Source: Brevundimonas sp. (GTDB taxonomy: Bacteria; Pseudomonadota; Alphaproteobacteria; Caulobacterales; Caulobacteraceae). From it: 64,000 nt of DNA. The notes beneath the pieces are model-generated. The model searched no databases. It saw only the letters and a program-made list of their open reading frames with translations, and was not told the origin of the DNA. Made by a program: the position numbers and the translations under genes. Location: assembly GCA_027531145.1 (NCBI GenBank), contig JAPZRF010000001.1, positions 171,366 to 235,365 of the forward strand, in the 5' to 3' direction. Shown here piece after piece: positions 42,786-52,400 of the stretch; positions within the stretch are counted from its first letter, which is position 1, and the number at the start of each line of letters is the position of its first letter.

Positions 42786-44105
42786 ATGACCCCCATGCGC
42801 CGATCCCTCATCCCCCTCGCCACCGCGCTCGCGGTCCTCGCCGCCACGCCGGTCGCAGCCCAGATCTCTGGAGCCACGGTCGCCGAGGCGGTCGCGGCGA
42901 TCACCCCGAAGGTGGTCGATTGGCGCCGCGACCTGCACCGCCATCCCGAGCTGGGCTTCGCCGAGACCCGCACCGCCGCCGTCGTCGCCGCCCATCTGCG
43001 CGGGCTCGGGCTGGAGGTGCGCGAGGGGGTGGCCAAGACCGGGGTGATCGGCGTGCTGCGCGGCACCCGCCCCGGCCGGGTCGTGGCCCTGCGCGCCGAC
43101 ATGGACGCCCTTCCGGTGCTGGAGGCGACGGGCCTGCCCTTCGCCTCGACCGCCACCGGAACCTACATGGGCCAGACCGTGCCGGTGGCCCACGCCTGCG
43201 GCCACGACGCCCACGTCGCCATGCTGATGGGCGCCGCCGAGGTGCTGGCGGGGATGCGCGACCAGATCAGCGGCACGATCGTCTTCGTCTTCCAGCCGGC
43301 CGAGGAGGGCGCGCCTCCGGGCGAGCCGCTGGGCGGGGCCGCCCTGATGCTGGCCGAGGGGGCGCTGGACGACCCGGCACCGGAGGCCATCTTCGGCCTG
43401 CACGTGGTACCTGGCCGACCCGGGACCATCTTCTACCGACCGCAGGGCTTCATGGCCGCCTCGGACCGGGTCGACATCCGCCTGACCGGCCGCCAGACCC
43501 ACGGCGCCTGGCCGTGGAAGGGGGTCGACGTCATCGCCGCCGCCGCCGCCGTGGTGCAGACGATCAACACCCTGACGGCACGGACCATTGACCCGACCAC
43601 CACCCCGACGGTCTTCACCATCGCCACCCTCGACGCCGGGGTGCGCTACAACATCATCCCGGCCGAGGCGACGCTGTCGGGCACCCTGCGCACCTTCGAC
43701 ACCGCCCAGCGCGACGCCCTGGTGGCCCGGGCCGACACCGCCATCGACCACGTGGCCCAAGCCCACGGGGCCGGCGCCGAGTTCTCGGTGCGCCAGAACG
43801 CGGCCCTGGTGTTCAACGACCCAGCCCTGTCGGCCTGGCTGGCCCCGGTGCTGGGCGAGGCGGCGGGGGCGGACAACGTCAACCCCGCCACGCCCCCGAC
43901 CACAGTGGCGGAGGACTTCAGCTACTTCCAGCAGCGCATTCCGGGGGTCTTCTACCACCTCGGCGGCTCGGCCGACGGGGTCGACCCGGCGACCTCGCCG
44001 CCGAACCACTCGCCGGAGTTCGACGTCAACGAGGCGGTCCTGCCGCTCGGCGTCCGCGCCCATGTGCTGACAGCGCTGCGGTATCTCGAGCAACCACGTT
44101 CGTGA
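42786..44105 (+). CDS. Exported M20 family amidohydrolase (hippurate hydrolase-like)
   Basis: Signal peptide MTPMRRSLIPLATALAVLAATPVAAQ; DLHRHPELGFAETRTA; ALRADMDALPV; HACGHDAHVAMLMGAAEVL; FQPAEEG; VAEDFSYFQQRIPGVFYHLGG. Confidence 0.95.
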   Translation: MTPMRRSLIPLATALAVLAATPVAAQISGATVAEAVAAITPKVVDWRRDLHRHPELGFAETRTAAVVAAHLRGLGLEVREGVAKTGVIGVLRGTRPGRVVALRADMDALPVLEATGLPFASTATGTYMGQTVPVAHACGHDAHVAMLMGAAEVLAGMRDQISGTIVFVFQPAEEGAPPGEPLGGAALMLAEGALDDPAPEAIFGLHVVPGRPGTIFYRPQGFMAASDRVDIRLTGRQTHGAWPWKGVDVIAAAAAVVQTINTLTARTIDPTTTPTVFTIATLDAGVRYNIIPAEATLSGTLRTFDTAQRDALVARADTAIDHVAQAHGAGAEFSVRQNAALVFNDPALSAWLAPVLGEAAGADNVNPATPPTTVAEDFSYFQQRIPGVFYHLGGSADGVDPATSPPNHSPEFDVNEAVLPLGVRAHVLTALRYLEQPRS

Positions 44106-44165
44106 ACGGTGCCGAAAGCCTGACGGGCGGAGGCTGAGGCGTTTGTGACCCTCGCAGGTGTTCCG

Positions 44166-44309
44166 ATGCGCCGTCTGCCCGTCGAGCTGCCGCCGGAGGA
44201 CCCCCGCCGCGAACGCGGGGGCAGTCTGTTCGGCCTGATCTGCCTCGTCGCCGGCCTGTTCACCCTCGCCTGGTGGGCGGCGGGGATGGGGTTCCAGGTC
44301 CGCGCCTGA
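44166..44309 (+). CDS. Small single-TM protein (47 aa)
   Basis: MRRLPVELPPEDPRRERGGSLFGLICLVAGLFTLAWWAAGMGFQVRA*; below ORF-track cutoff. Confidence 0.45.
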   Translation: MRRLPVELPPEDPRRERGGSLFGLICLVAGLFTLAWWAAGMGFQVRA

Positions 44310-44346
44310 AGAGCCGACGAGACCTCGCGTCTGACTTCAGTTTGTC

Positions 44347-44375
44347 GTCACCCCCGGGCTTGGACCGGGGGTGAC
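44347..44375. repeat. REP-like palindrome / possible terminator
   Basis: GTCACCCCCG-ggcttggac-CGGGGGTGAC, 10-bp perfect stem. Confidence 0.65.
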
Positions 44376-44736
44376 GGGTTCCAGGGGTCACGGCCTGCCG
44401 AAGACGGTGCTCTCGCCGCTGATCACGGTGCCGTGGACAGGTTTCAACGGCAGTCGGCTCATCTCGGAGCCGTGATGCGGAAGCGGTTGGGCGGTCCGGC
44501 GGTGTTCATTGCAGGGCGGGCTCTGGGGACTGCCACCCTGCTTTCACGCCAGTCCGGCGGCCGTTCAGACGGTGATTGACAGATCTGCACTGGGCGAGGC
44601 GACGGCGGTCGCGCCGCAAGAAGCCGACATTCATGGCTCGCCGGAAGACGCCCGTTCGGGTCTTCTGTGCATTGAGGGTGCGCTCCGCCAGCCTGCTGTC
44701 GCTTCCTTGAAGACGGTCCGACTCAAGTCAACGACG

Positions 44737-45909
44737 TTATGGATTCTTCATACTCAAGAAAGATAAGGGGTTTCTTGAGAATAATCGGTTAATGTCGTCA
44801 TCGCTGAGGATATCTGCAGAAGAGCCGGTCGCGTTTATCAGGGCGTCCACAAAACTCGCCGCAGGAACGATTTGGGTAAAGATTGGGAAATCGGTCCCGA
44901 ACATAATGCGGTCGCCGGCTGGTCCATCCAGTGCACGTCGCAGAAATGAAATTGTCCGACGGTTTCCGGCTGCGTCCAAACGCTGCCAGTCATCGATGTC
45001 GAGATAGAAGTTGCCGTGACGTTCGGCGACATCTAGGAGGCGCTCAGGGAGCGTCGTTCGCGCCGGATCTGCGGCCAGTTCCCGATCTGTCATGACCCCT
45101 GCCCCTGCATTCAAGACCTTAAGCGTCTGAAAGTCTGTCAAAACTTGCTCAAAGACCTCCGGTGTGTGGCTAAGATCTGGTCCGCTACCATTGTTCACAT
45201 AAGGAATTCCAAGTTCGACGCAGGCTTCGAAGTACGGATAGCAGACGGCACGGTCAGTCGGCATGACTCTCCACCATTGCGTGATCCATTCGCCCATCCC
45301 GGCAAACCCGAATTCAGTGACCGCCCGGCGCAAGAGCGCAACGCCCTCGGCACCACGGCGCGGATCCACGCCAAAATAGTGGATGAAGCGACCGGGATAC
45401 GCGTCAGATACTGCCTTCAGGTCGGCGAATATTGTGTCCATGTCTACTGTATAGGCGCGGCGATACGGACGGTTGATCTCGTCGATCAACTGGCAGACCG
45501 AGACATCGATGCCAGCGCGATCCATCTCCGCGATCAGCACCGCCGCCGAGGCTAAAGCACTTCCGTCTGCTCGGGCGACTTCGAACGCGTCTATGATGTC
45601 CCGGTTTGCGCGTACGAGGGCCGCAGCGTCGTCCAGGGGGAGATAGGGGTTGGCACCCAGCTCTGCCGCGATCTCGGCATCCGAGCGGACACGCGGGGTT
45701 TGTCCACCCCGACCGAACCAGCTCGGTGCCAGGATATGGGTGTGAACATCAACCGTCCGGCCGCTGACGATGTCGCGGAGGTTTCGCCCGGTCGCTCGAC
45801 CACTTGGTGCGTCATACAGGGATCGTGCACATGCGGGGCATCCCGTAACGAACGGGAGGCAGCCCGCCGCGCCCAAAAAGCGCCGCCGATCCAGCTTGGC
45901 AAGATCCAT
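44737..45909 (-). CDS. Exported amidohydrolase-superfamily (amidohydrolase_2-like) protein with atypical metal-site residues
   Basis: MDLAKLDRRRFLGAAGCLPFVTGC (Tat/lipoprotein-like); TVDVHTHILAPSWF; ERHGNFYLDIDDW; DRIMFGTDFPIF. Confidence 0.85.
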   Translation of the reverse strand: MDLAKLDRRRFLGAAGCLPFVTGCPACARSLYDAPSGRATGRNLRDIVSGRTVDVHTHILAPSWFGRGGQTPRVRSDAEIAAELGANPYLPLDDAAALVRANRDIIDAFEVARADGSALASAAVLIAEMDRAGIDVSVCQLIDEINRPYRRAYTVDMDTIFADLKAVSDAYPGRFIHYFGVDPRRGAEGVALLRRAVTEFGFAGMGEWITQWWRVMPTDRAVCYPYFEACVELGIPYVNNGSGPDLSHTPEVFEQVLTDFQTLKVLNAGAGVMTDRELAADPARTTLPERLLDVAERHGNFYLDIDDWQRLDAAGNRRTISFLRRALDGPAGDRIMFGTDFPIFTQIVPAASFVDALINATGSSADILSDDDINRLFSRNPLSFLSMKNP

Positions 45910-45929
45910 CACCCGCCTCCATATTTGCG

Positions 45930-45946
45930 TTATTATCGATAAAATG
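45930..45946. promoter_or_regulatory. Candidate GntR operator, site 1 (amidohydrolase/gntR divergent promoter)
   Basis: TTATTATCGATAAAATG with 10-bp palindrome TTATCGATAA; identical 17-mer in opposite strand orientation at 55631-55647. Confidence 0.7.
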
Positions 45947-46001
45947 AGCGCGCAGGGCAACGGAAATCGCGACACGGTTTGATTTCCGTTATGCAGGGCC
46001 C

Positions 46002-46772
46002 ATGGACCTTCTCGACAAATCCCCTCCCTCGAAAATCGCCGGGCCCGCTGACACCCAGGAGCGACAGATCGCTGACGCTCTGATTCAGGACATCATGGAA
46101 TGGAGGCTGCCGCCGGGGACCTGGATACGCGAACGCGAGATCGCGGAACGCTTCCAGGTCTCACATGCCCCGGTCCGGGAAGCCTTTCGACGCGTGGAGC
46201 GGGCGGGATTTGTTGAGCTCACCCCTTACAGGGGCGCGCGGGTCATAGAGATTGACGCCCATGCCGCCAACGAGCTGATCGAGTGCTGGAAGGCTCTGTA
46301 CGGCGTCGTTTGTCGGCTCGCCGCCGAAAACTTCAAGGGTGATGACGGACCGCTCATGCGTCATCTCGAGAAGTACGAGGCAATTATCGCAGCAACGCCG
46401 GATCCGGCTCAACATGTACCCGTCGGGTTCGAACTGGGCCGCTTGATTCGTGATTCTGCCGGCGGGAGTCTGGCACCCCAGCTCCTGAGCAAGGTCGGTC
46501 GACTGGTCCGCTGGCAGCACAAGCTGTTGAGAGAGGAGGATATTGCCTATGGCTCTCCAGGTGCCAGTCAGCAGTCGGCCGAATTGCACCGCCGCCTGGT
46601 AGAGGCGATTGTGTCCAACCGGCCAGATGACGCAGACAAGACAGCCCGGGATGTGATCGCTCTGACCCAGAAGGTTCTGATTCTTGCGATCGAAGCTCGC
46701 CTTGCCGAGATTACCGGCACCCGGCCGCTCCCCCTACGGAAAAGGCGGCGGCGAGCAGCTGCAACAGCTTGA
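46002..46772 (+). CDS. GntR family (FCD subfamily) transcriptional regulator
   Basis: ERQIADALIQDIMEWRLPPGTWIREREIAERFQVSHAPVREAFRRVERAGFVELTPYRGARV followed by an FCD-like helical domain. Confidence 0.95.
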   Translation: MDLLDKSPPSKIAGPADTQERQIADALIQDIMEWRLPPGTWIREREIAERFQVSHAPVREAFRRVERAGFVELTPYRGARVIEIDAHAANELIECWKALYGVVCRLAAENFKGDDGPLMRHLEKYEAIIAATPDPAQHVPVGFELGRLIRDSAGGSLAPQLLSKVGRLVRWQHKLLREEDIAYGSPGASQQSAELHRRLVEAIVSNRPDDADKTARDVIALTQKVLILAIEARLAEITGTRPLPLRKRRRRAAATA

Positions 46773-46814
46773 GTGGTTGACGGCTGGCGCTCCCAAGGCG
46801 ATGTATGCGGCATG

Positions 46815-46826
46815 ATTATCGATAAT
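46815..46826. promoter_or_regulatory. Candidate GntR operator, site 2 (upstream of M28-like/S12/IOR operon)
   Basis: 12-bp perfect palindrome ATTATCGATAAT, 35 bp before the ORF at 46861. Confidence 0.7.
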
Positions 46827-46860
46827 TTCTGAGCGCAGGCCGCGATCTTGGAGCGCGAAC

Positions 46861-48150
46861 ATGAAAACCGGGAGCAGCGACGGCTTACCGATGACCCGGC
46901 GCGAGACCTTTGCCGGTGTCGTTGGCCTGTCACTCGTTGGCTGCATGTCGGCCCCGGTGATCGAGCAAACATCCTCGCCTCTCGACGGCGAGGCCCTCTA
47001 CGAGGATCTGCAACGCTACGCATCCTTCGGACCCAAACGGACCGGATCGCCTGCCGATCATGCCGTTTCGGGCTGGCTTGAGGCCGAGGCTCGCCTCTCG
47101 GGAGCAATCGTCGAAGCGTCGCCCTTTCGGGTTCGGCAGTTCATGCTTGATGAGGCGGCGCTCGACCTGCCCGACGGACCGGTGCTGATCTATCCGTATT
47201 GGTTCCCAAGAGCGGGAGAGGTTACCGCACCCGTCACCTTCGATCGCACCAACGCGGCAGGGCGGGTCTTGGTCATCGACCTTCCACCGGGATTGGGAGC
47301 CCTTCGGGCCATGCCTCGCTCGGTCCTTCAGGCACAGTCCTCTGGCGCAGCGGCGCTGGTTCTGATCACCCATACGCCCTCCGGACAGCCGTTTGCTCAC
47401 GGTCAGACGGAGCCATGTGCCGTGCCGACCTTGATCGCTGGAGGCCGCGACCTGACGCGATTGCGCACAGCGGCTTCGAACAGCGAACCTTGCCGCTTCG
47501 TCCTGCGCGGCAGCATCCTGGAACAAGCGACGGGGTGGAACGTGCTGGCTCGCATCGGGCGAAGCGGCCCGCAGGTGGTGGTCTCCACTCCGACCAGCGC
47601 CTGGACCACCTCCGGGGGGGAACGCGGGCCCGGCGTCGCCCTCTGGCTCGCCCTGATGCGCAGGGCGGCGGCCGATCCCCGCGGTGCCCGCTGGCTATTC
47701 ACGGCCTTCTCGGGTCATGAGTTGGATGGTGCTGGCAGTCGCGCCTTCCTGAACAGCGACCTGGCTCCGGTCCCTTCGGACGTAGCGGTCTGGTGCCATT
47801 TGGGAGCCTCGATCGCCACGCGCCGGTTCGAGCCTGGACCGGACGGACTGCTCCAGCCCACCGACCGCCCGTCCACGGATGCGAGCTTGCTGACGAATCG
47901 TTCGGCGTGGCTGCCGGGCCTGGCCTCCGCCTTCGCGCCGACGGTATTCGATCCTGCCATTAGCGGTCCTGACCGCCCGGCACGGGGCGAGCTCCAGCTT
48001 TATTTCGGTGCCGGCTATCCGACATTCGGGTTCGAAGGGCCCCACGATTTCTTTCATACGCCCGGCGACACCGCGGCCACCAGCGGGCCGGATCTGCTGG
48101 AGCCCATTGCCATGGCGCTCGACCGATTCCTGTCTGAAAGGCTTGGTTGA
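46861..48150 (+). CDS. Exported M28-peptidase-fold-like protein, paralog A
   Basis: Lipoprotein/Tat-like MTRRETFAGVVGLSLVGC; LQRYASFGPKRTGSPADHAVSGWLEAEARLSG; FTAFSGHELDGAGSRAFL; FFHTPGDTAATSG. Confidence 0.75.
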   Translation: MKTGSSDGLPMTRRETFAGVVGLSLVGCMSAPVIEQTSSPLDGEALYEDLQRYASFGPKRTGSPADHAVSGWLEAEARLSGAIVEASPFRVRQFMLDEAALDLPDGPVLIYPYWFPRAGEVTAPVTFDRTNAAGRVLVIDLPPGLGALRAMPRSVLQAQSSGAAALVLITHTPSGQPFAHGQTEPCAVPTLIAGGRDLTRLRTAASNSEPCRFVLRGSILEQATGWNVLARIGRSGPQVVVSTPTSAWTTSGGERGPGVALWLALMRRAAADPRGARWLFTAFSGHELDGAGSRAFLNSDLAPVPSDVAVWCHLGASIATRRFEPGPDGLLQPTDRPSTDASLLTNRSAWLPGLASAFAPTVFDPAISGPDRPARGELQLYFGAGYPTFGFEGPHDFFHTPGDTAATSGPDLLEPIAMALDRFLSERLG

Positions 48151-49409
48151 TGCTGCATCCCGTTTTTCACCCGGCGGCATGGGTTGCCGCGCTGACGGCG
48201 GGCATGATCGCCTGCTCAGCCGGCCCCTCGATGGCGCAGAACGCCTCCGGTGGCGACGGCAGCTGGATGCGCCGCCACGACGCCAATCGCGATGGCCTGA
48301 TCCAGCGCAGTGAGGCTCCGGCGGCGGTCGCACGTGCGTTTGACGCGCTTGACGCCGACGGAGACGGGGTCTTGTCGGTACGCGAACTCCTTCGTGGACG
48401 AGCGGCCGCCGAGGCAAGGCAGTCTGGCGGGACGCCGGCCCCACCGGCCGCCCCGTCGACCCGTCCCGAAACGCTCGCGGACCCCGTTGACGACGCGATG
48501 CAGAGCCTGATCGCCTCCAGGGGCCTTGCGGGTGCCGCGGTTATCGTCCGCCGCGTCGGTTCCGACGATGACGTCGAGCGTCGCTACTATGGAACCTACA
48601 ATGCGGAAAGCCGGGTTCCGATCGCGTCGGCAACCAAATGGTTCACCGGAGTTGCGGTCGCGGCGACGGCCGAGCAGGCCGGCAGATCGCTGGACATGCC
48701 CGTTGGCAATTGCATTCCCGGCCTTGCCCCGGACAGGGCCGCGATCACCGTCCGTCAGACCTTGGGCCATGTGTCTGGCCTGCCCTCTCTGGGACCTGCA
48801 GCCGAGCGGGCTCATGCGGACCTCGAAGCCTCTGTCGCCTCCTTGATGCGCCTCCCGGTGGTCGGGGCTCCGGGCGAAGTCTTCGTCTATTCCGGTACCG
48901 CCATGCAGGTGGCCGCCCGCTGTGCCGAGATCCTGGCAGGCAAGGATTTTCGCACGCTGTTCGCTGGGACGATCACCGGGCCGCTCGGCTTGACCCGGAC
49001 AGGCTTCGCGGCTGAGGGAGCCCCCGTCACTGGAGGCGGCCTTTGGTCGACACCTCACGACCTGGAACAGTTTACTGCGATGATCGCCGGACGTGGCGCT
49101 GCAGGTGACGTGCGTGTCCTGAGCCCCGAGGCGTTCGACGATATCAGTCGTCTGGTCAGTCCCGCCCACGCACGCATCGTCGAGATACCCGACGCCGCCC
49201 GGGGATTCGAGGGTATGGCGACCGGTATGTGGTGCGAACGCGCCCTGCCATCCGGAGCCTGCGCCGTCGTGTCCTCCGCAGGTGCATTTGGAACCTATGC
49301 CTGGGTCGATTACGAGGCGGGCCTCTACGGTGTCTTCGTCGTCCAGTCGCGTCTGCCAGACGTCTGGCCCACCTGGGTCGCCATTCGCGCTGCCCTCGGG
49401 TCACGCTAG
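48150..49409 (+). CDS. Exported EF-hand pair + S12 (beta-lactamase-like) serine hydrolase
   Basis: EF loops DANRDGLIQRSE (48279-48314) and DADGDGVLSVRE (48351-48386); SxxK SATKWFTG; LGHVSGLPSL; VYSGTAMQVAARCAEILAG. ATGA overlap with upstream gene. Confidence 0.88.
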   Translation: MLHPVFHPAAWVAALTAGMIACSAGPSMAQNASGGDGSWMRRHDANRDGLIQRSEAPAAVARAFDALDADGDGVLSVRELLRGRAAAEARQSGGTPAPPAAPSTRPETLADPVDDAMQSLIASRGLAGAAVIVRRVGSDDDVERRYYGTYNAESRVPIASATKWFTGVAVAATAEQAGRSLDMPVGNCIPGLAPDRAAITVRQTLGHVSGLPSLGPAAERAHADLEASVASLMRLPVVGAPGEVFVYSGTAMQVAARCAEILAGKDFRTLFAGTITGPLGLTRTGFAAEGAPVTGGGLWSTPHDLEQFTAMIAGRGAAGDVRVLSPEAFDDISRLVSPAHARIVEIPDAARGFEGMATGMWCERALPSGACAVVSSAGAFGTYAWVDYEAGLYGVFVVQSRLPDVWPTWVAIRAALGSR

Positions 49410-49411
49410 AT

Positions 49412-52400
49412 ATGGATGGTTCCGTGACACGCCAGGATCGGCCCGACGCCGATCAACCAGGTACGCGCCTGTTGGGCGGCCTGGAGGCGCTCGCACTCCT
49501 GCCTTTGTTGCAGGCGCAAAGTGATCGTCTCGCCGGTCTGACGACGGGCGGCTTTATCTCCGGATACCGGGGCTCGCCACTCGGGGCCTACGACCGTGCG
49601 CTGGAAGCGGTTTCTGACGAATTGAAGCATGCCGACATCGTCTTCTCCCCGGGGCTCAATGAGGACCTCGCGGCCACCGCCGTGTGGGGCAGCCAACAGG
49701 TTGGATTGGTGGAGCCCGGTCGGGTTCAGGGCGTCTTCGGGGTCTGGTACGGGAAGGGCCCTGGCGTCGACCGGTCGGGCGACGCACTTAAACACGCCAA
49801 TCAGGCGGGCACCTCGCCGCTTGGCGGGGTTGTCGCCCTTGCGGGTGACGATCACGTCGCTAAGTCGTCCAGCGTGGCTTTCCAGTCGGAACCGGCGCTG
49901 ATCGCCGCCGGGATCCCCATTCTCTATCCGGCTGATGTGTCGGAGCTGGTCACATACGGTTTGCACGGCTTCGCGATGTCGAGACACTCGGGCGCGTGGT
50001 CGGCCTTGAAATGTCTCGTCGATGTGGTCGAGACCACTGCGACGACCGCGCTGCCGGACCAGGTCAGCTGCATCATCCCGCCCGGAGACTCGACAGGCGA
50101 CCGCCATATCCGCTGGCCCGACGACGCGGTCGGGGCCGAGCGCCGCCTGTGGGACCACAAGCTCCCCGCTGCGCGCGCCTACGCCACCCTGAACGGACTG
50201 GACCGGGTAACACACGGCGCGTCTCGGCCAAGATCGCTCGGCATTCTGGCGAGCGGCCGCGCCTGGCTTGAGGTCTCTGAGTGGTTGCGACAGGCCGGGA
50301 TATCAAACCAGGCCCTTGAGGATGCAGGCATCTCGGTGATGAAGGTCGCCATGGTCTGGCCGCTGACCGATCTTCCGGCGACCTGGGCGTCCGGCGCGCG
50401 CGAGATTCTCGTCGTCGAGGACAAGGCCCCAATTCTGGAAGAGCAGCTTCGGAGCGCGCTCTACGGCCTTGACGCCGATCGGCGTCCGGAGATCGTTGGC
50501 AAGCAGGACGGCCGGGGTCGACCCATGCTACCCCGTCATGGGCAGATCGAGGCCGCGATCCTCGGGCCGATTCTGGCCGGGAGGCTCGCTGCTATCGGCT
50601 TGCGTCGGGCACCATCGTCGCAGCAGCCACCCATCACCGCCACGACGACGGGGCGCCCGCCATGGTTTTGCGCTGGCTGCCCCCACAACACCTCGACGAG
50701 CCTGCCTGAGGGCAGCCGCGCAGGGGGAGGTATCGGCTGCCACAGCATGGCGCTGTGGATGGGGCGTGGCACGGCGCTGATGACCCACATGGGCGGCGAG
50801 GGAGCAAACTGGATCGGTCAGGCACCGTTTTCCAGCGCCAACCACGTATTCCAGAACCTTGGCGACGGCACCTATGCCCACTCCGGTTCGTTGGCGATCC
50901 GAGCCGCCGTCGTGGCGGGCGTTAACATCACCTACAAGATCCTTTACAACGACGCCGTCGCGATGACCGGCGGACAGTTCGTCGAAGGGCACCCATCTCC
51001 CTGGCGCGTCGCCGAGCAGGTCCTGACAGAGGGTGTCAGCCGACTGGTTGTTGTCAGCGAGGAGCGTCATCGTTACGGCACCGAGGCCCGTTGGCCTGAG
51101 GGCGTGGAAGTCGTCGGCCGAGAGCATCTGGACCGCATCCAGAGAACGCTGAGGGACATCCCCGGCGTCACCGTCCTGCTGTATGACCAGACGTGCGCGG
51201 CCGAGAAACGTCGCCGGCGTCGGCACGGCGAGTACCCCGTCTCTCCGACCCGGGTGATCATCAACGAACTGGTTTGCGAGGGCTGCGGCGACTGCGGGGT
51301 GCAATCCAACTGTGTCGCGGTAGTCCCGGCAGACACACCTTACGGCCGCAAGCGGCGGGTCCAGCAGTCGGACTGCAATCAGGATCTGTCTTGCTTGAAG
51401 GGCTTCTGCCCGAGCTTTGTCACCGTAGATGCGCAGTCGAAGCCGAGGACAGGCAATGGCTCGGCCGAGGTGGATCTTTCGGGGGTCCCGGAAGCGACCA
51501 TGGCCCGGGTGGACGGGGCCTATCGCATCGTCATCGCCGGCATCGGCGGGACGGGCGTCGTGACTGCGGGGCGTCTTCTGGGCGAAGCGGCGCGCGAGGC
51601 GGGCTTGAGGTTCGCAGTTCTCGATCAAACCGGTCTTGCACAGAAGAACGGGTCCGTGACCAGCCATCTCTACTTCGGTTCTGCCGACGACCAGGCGGTT
51701 TCGGCCAAAGCTCCGCCGGGCGGGGTCGACCTGATGATCGTCTGCGATCTGGTCACCGCGCTCGACAAGCAAGCGGCCTATGCGCTCTCCCCGGACCGGT
51801 CGCGAGCAGTGGTCGATACCGAAGTGCACCCTCTCGCCCTCTCCGTCCTTTCGCCGGATCTGGCCCTTGACGGACAAGCGCTTGTCCGAGGTCTTTCCGA
51901 CCAGGTCTTGCCCGACGGTCTTCTGACGGTACGCGCCGCGGAGACGGCGGCGGTCTTGGGCGAGGCGGCGCTCGCCAACACCTATTTGCTCGGGGCGGCC
52001 GCCCAGCGCGGGTGGCTTCCCGTCTCGGTCGAGGGGATCGAGCGGTCAATCCGGCGTAATGGCGTTGCAGTCGAGCGGAACTTGAAGGCCTTCCGCCTGG
52101 GAAGGCTGGACGTTGCTCAAGGGGTCACCACACCCCCTGTAGAAGCGGAAACGGTCGAGAGCGTGATTGCCGATCGTCAGGCGTTTCTGACTCGCTATCA
52201 GAACGCCGCCTATGGACGGGCCTATGCCGATCTGGCGCGCCGCGCCGCAGCCGCTGCGTCCATGCCGGACGGGCAGCCCTTCGCCATGAGCGTCGCCCGC
52301 AATCTGTTCAAGCTGATGGCGTACAAGGACGAGTACGAGGTCGCAAGACTCCACACTGATCCCGCCTTCGCACAGGATCTGAGGAAGCGCTTCGGAGACG

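Noticed and set aside
44460-44740. tRNA gene or att site at the left edge of the insert
   Set aside because: No cloverleaf-like sequence or T-loop consensus found by eye, and no matching repeat noticed at the right edge.
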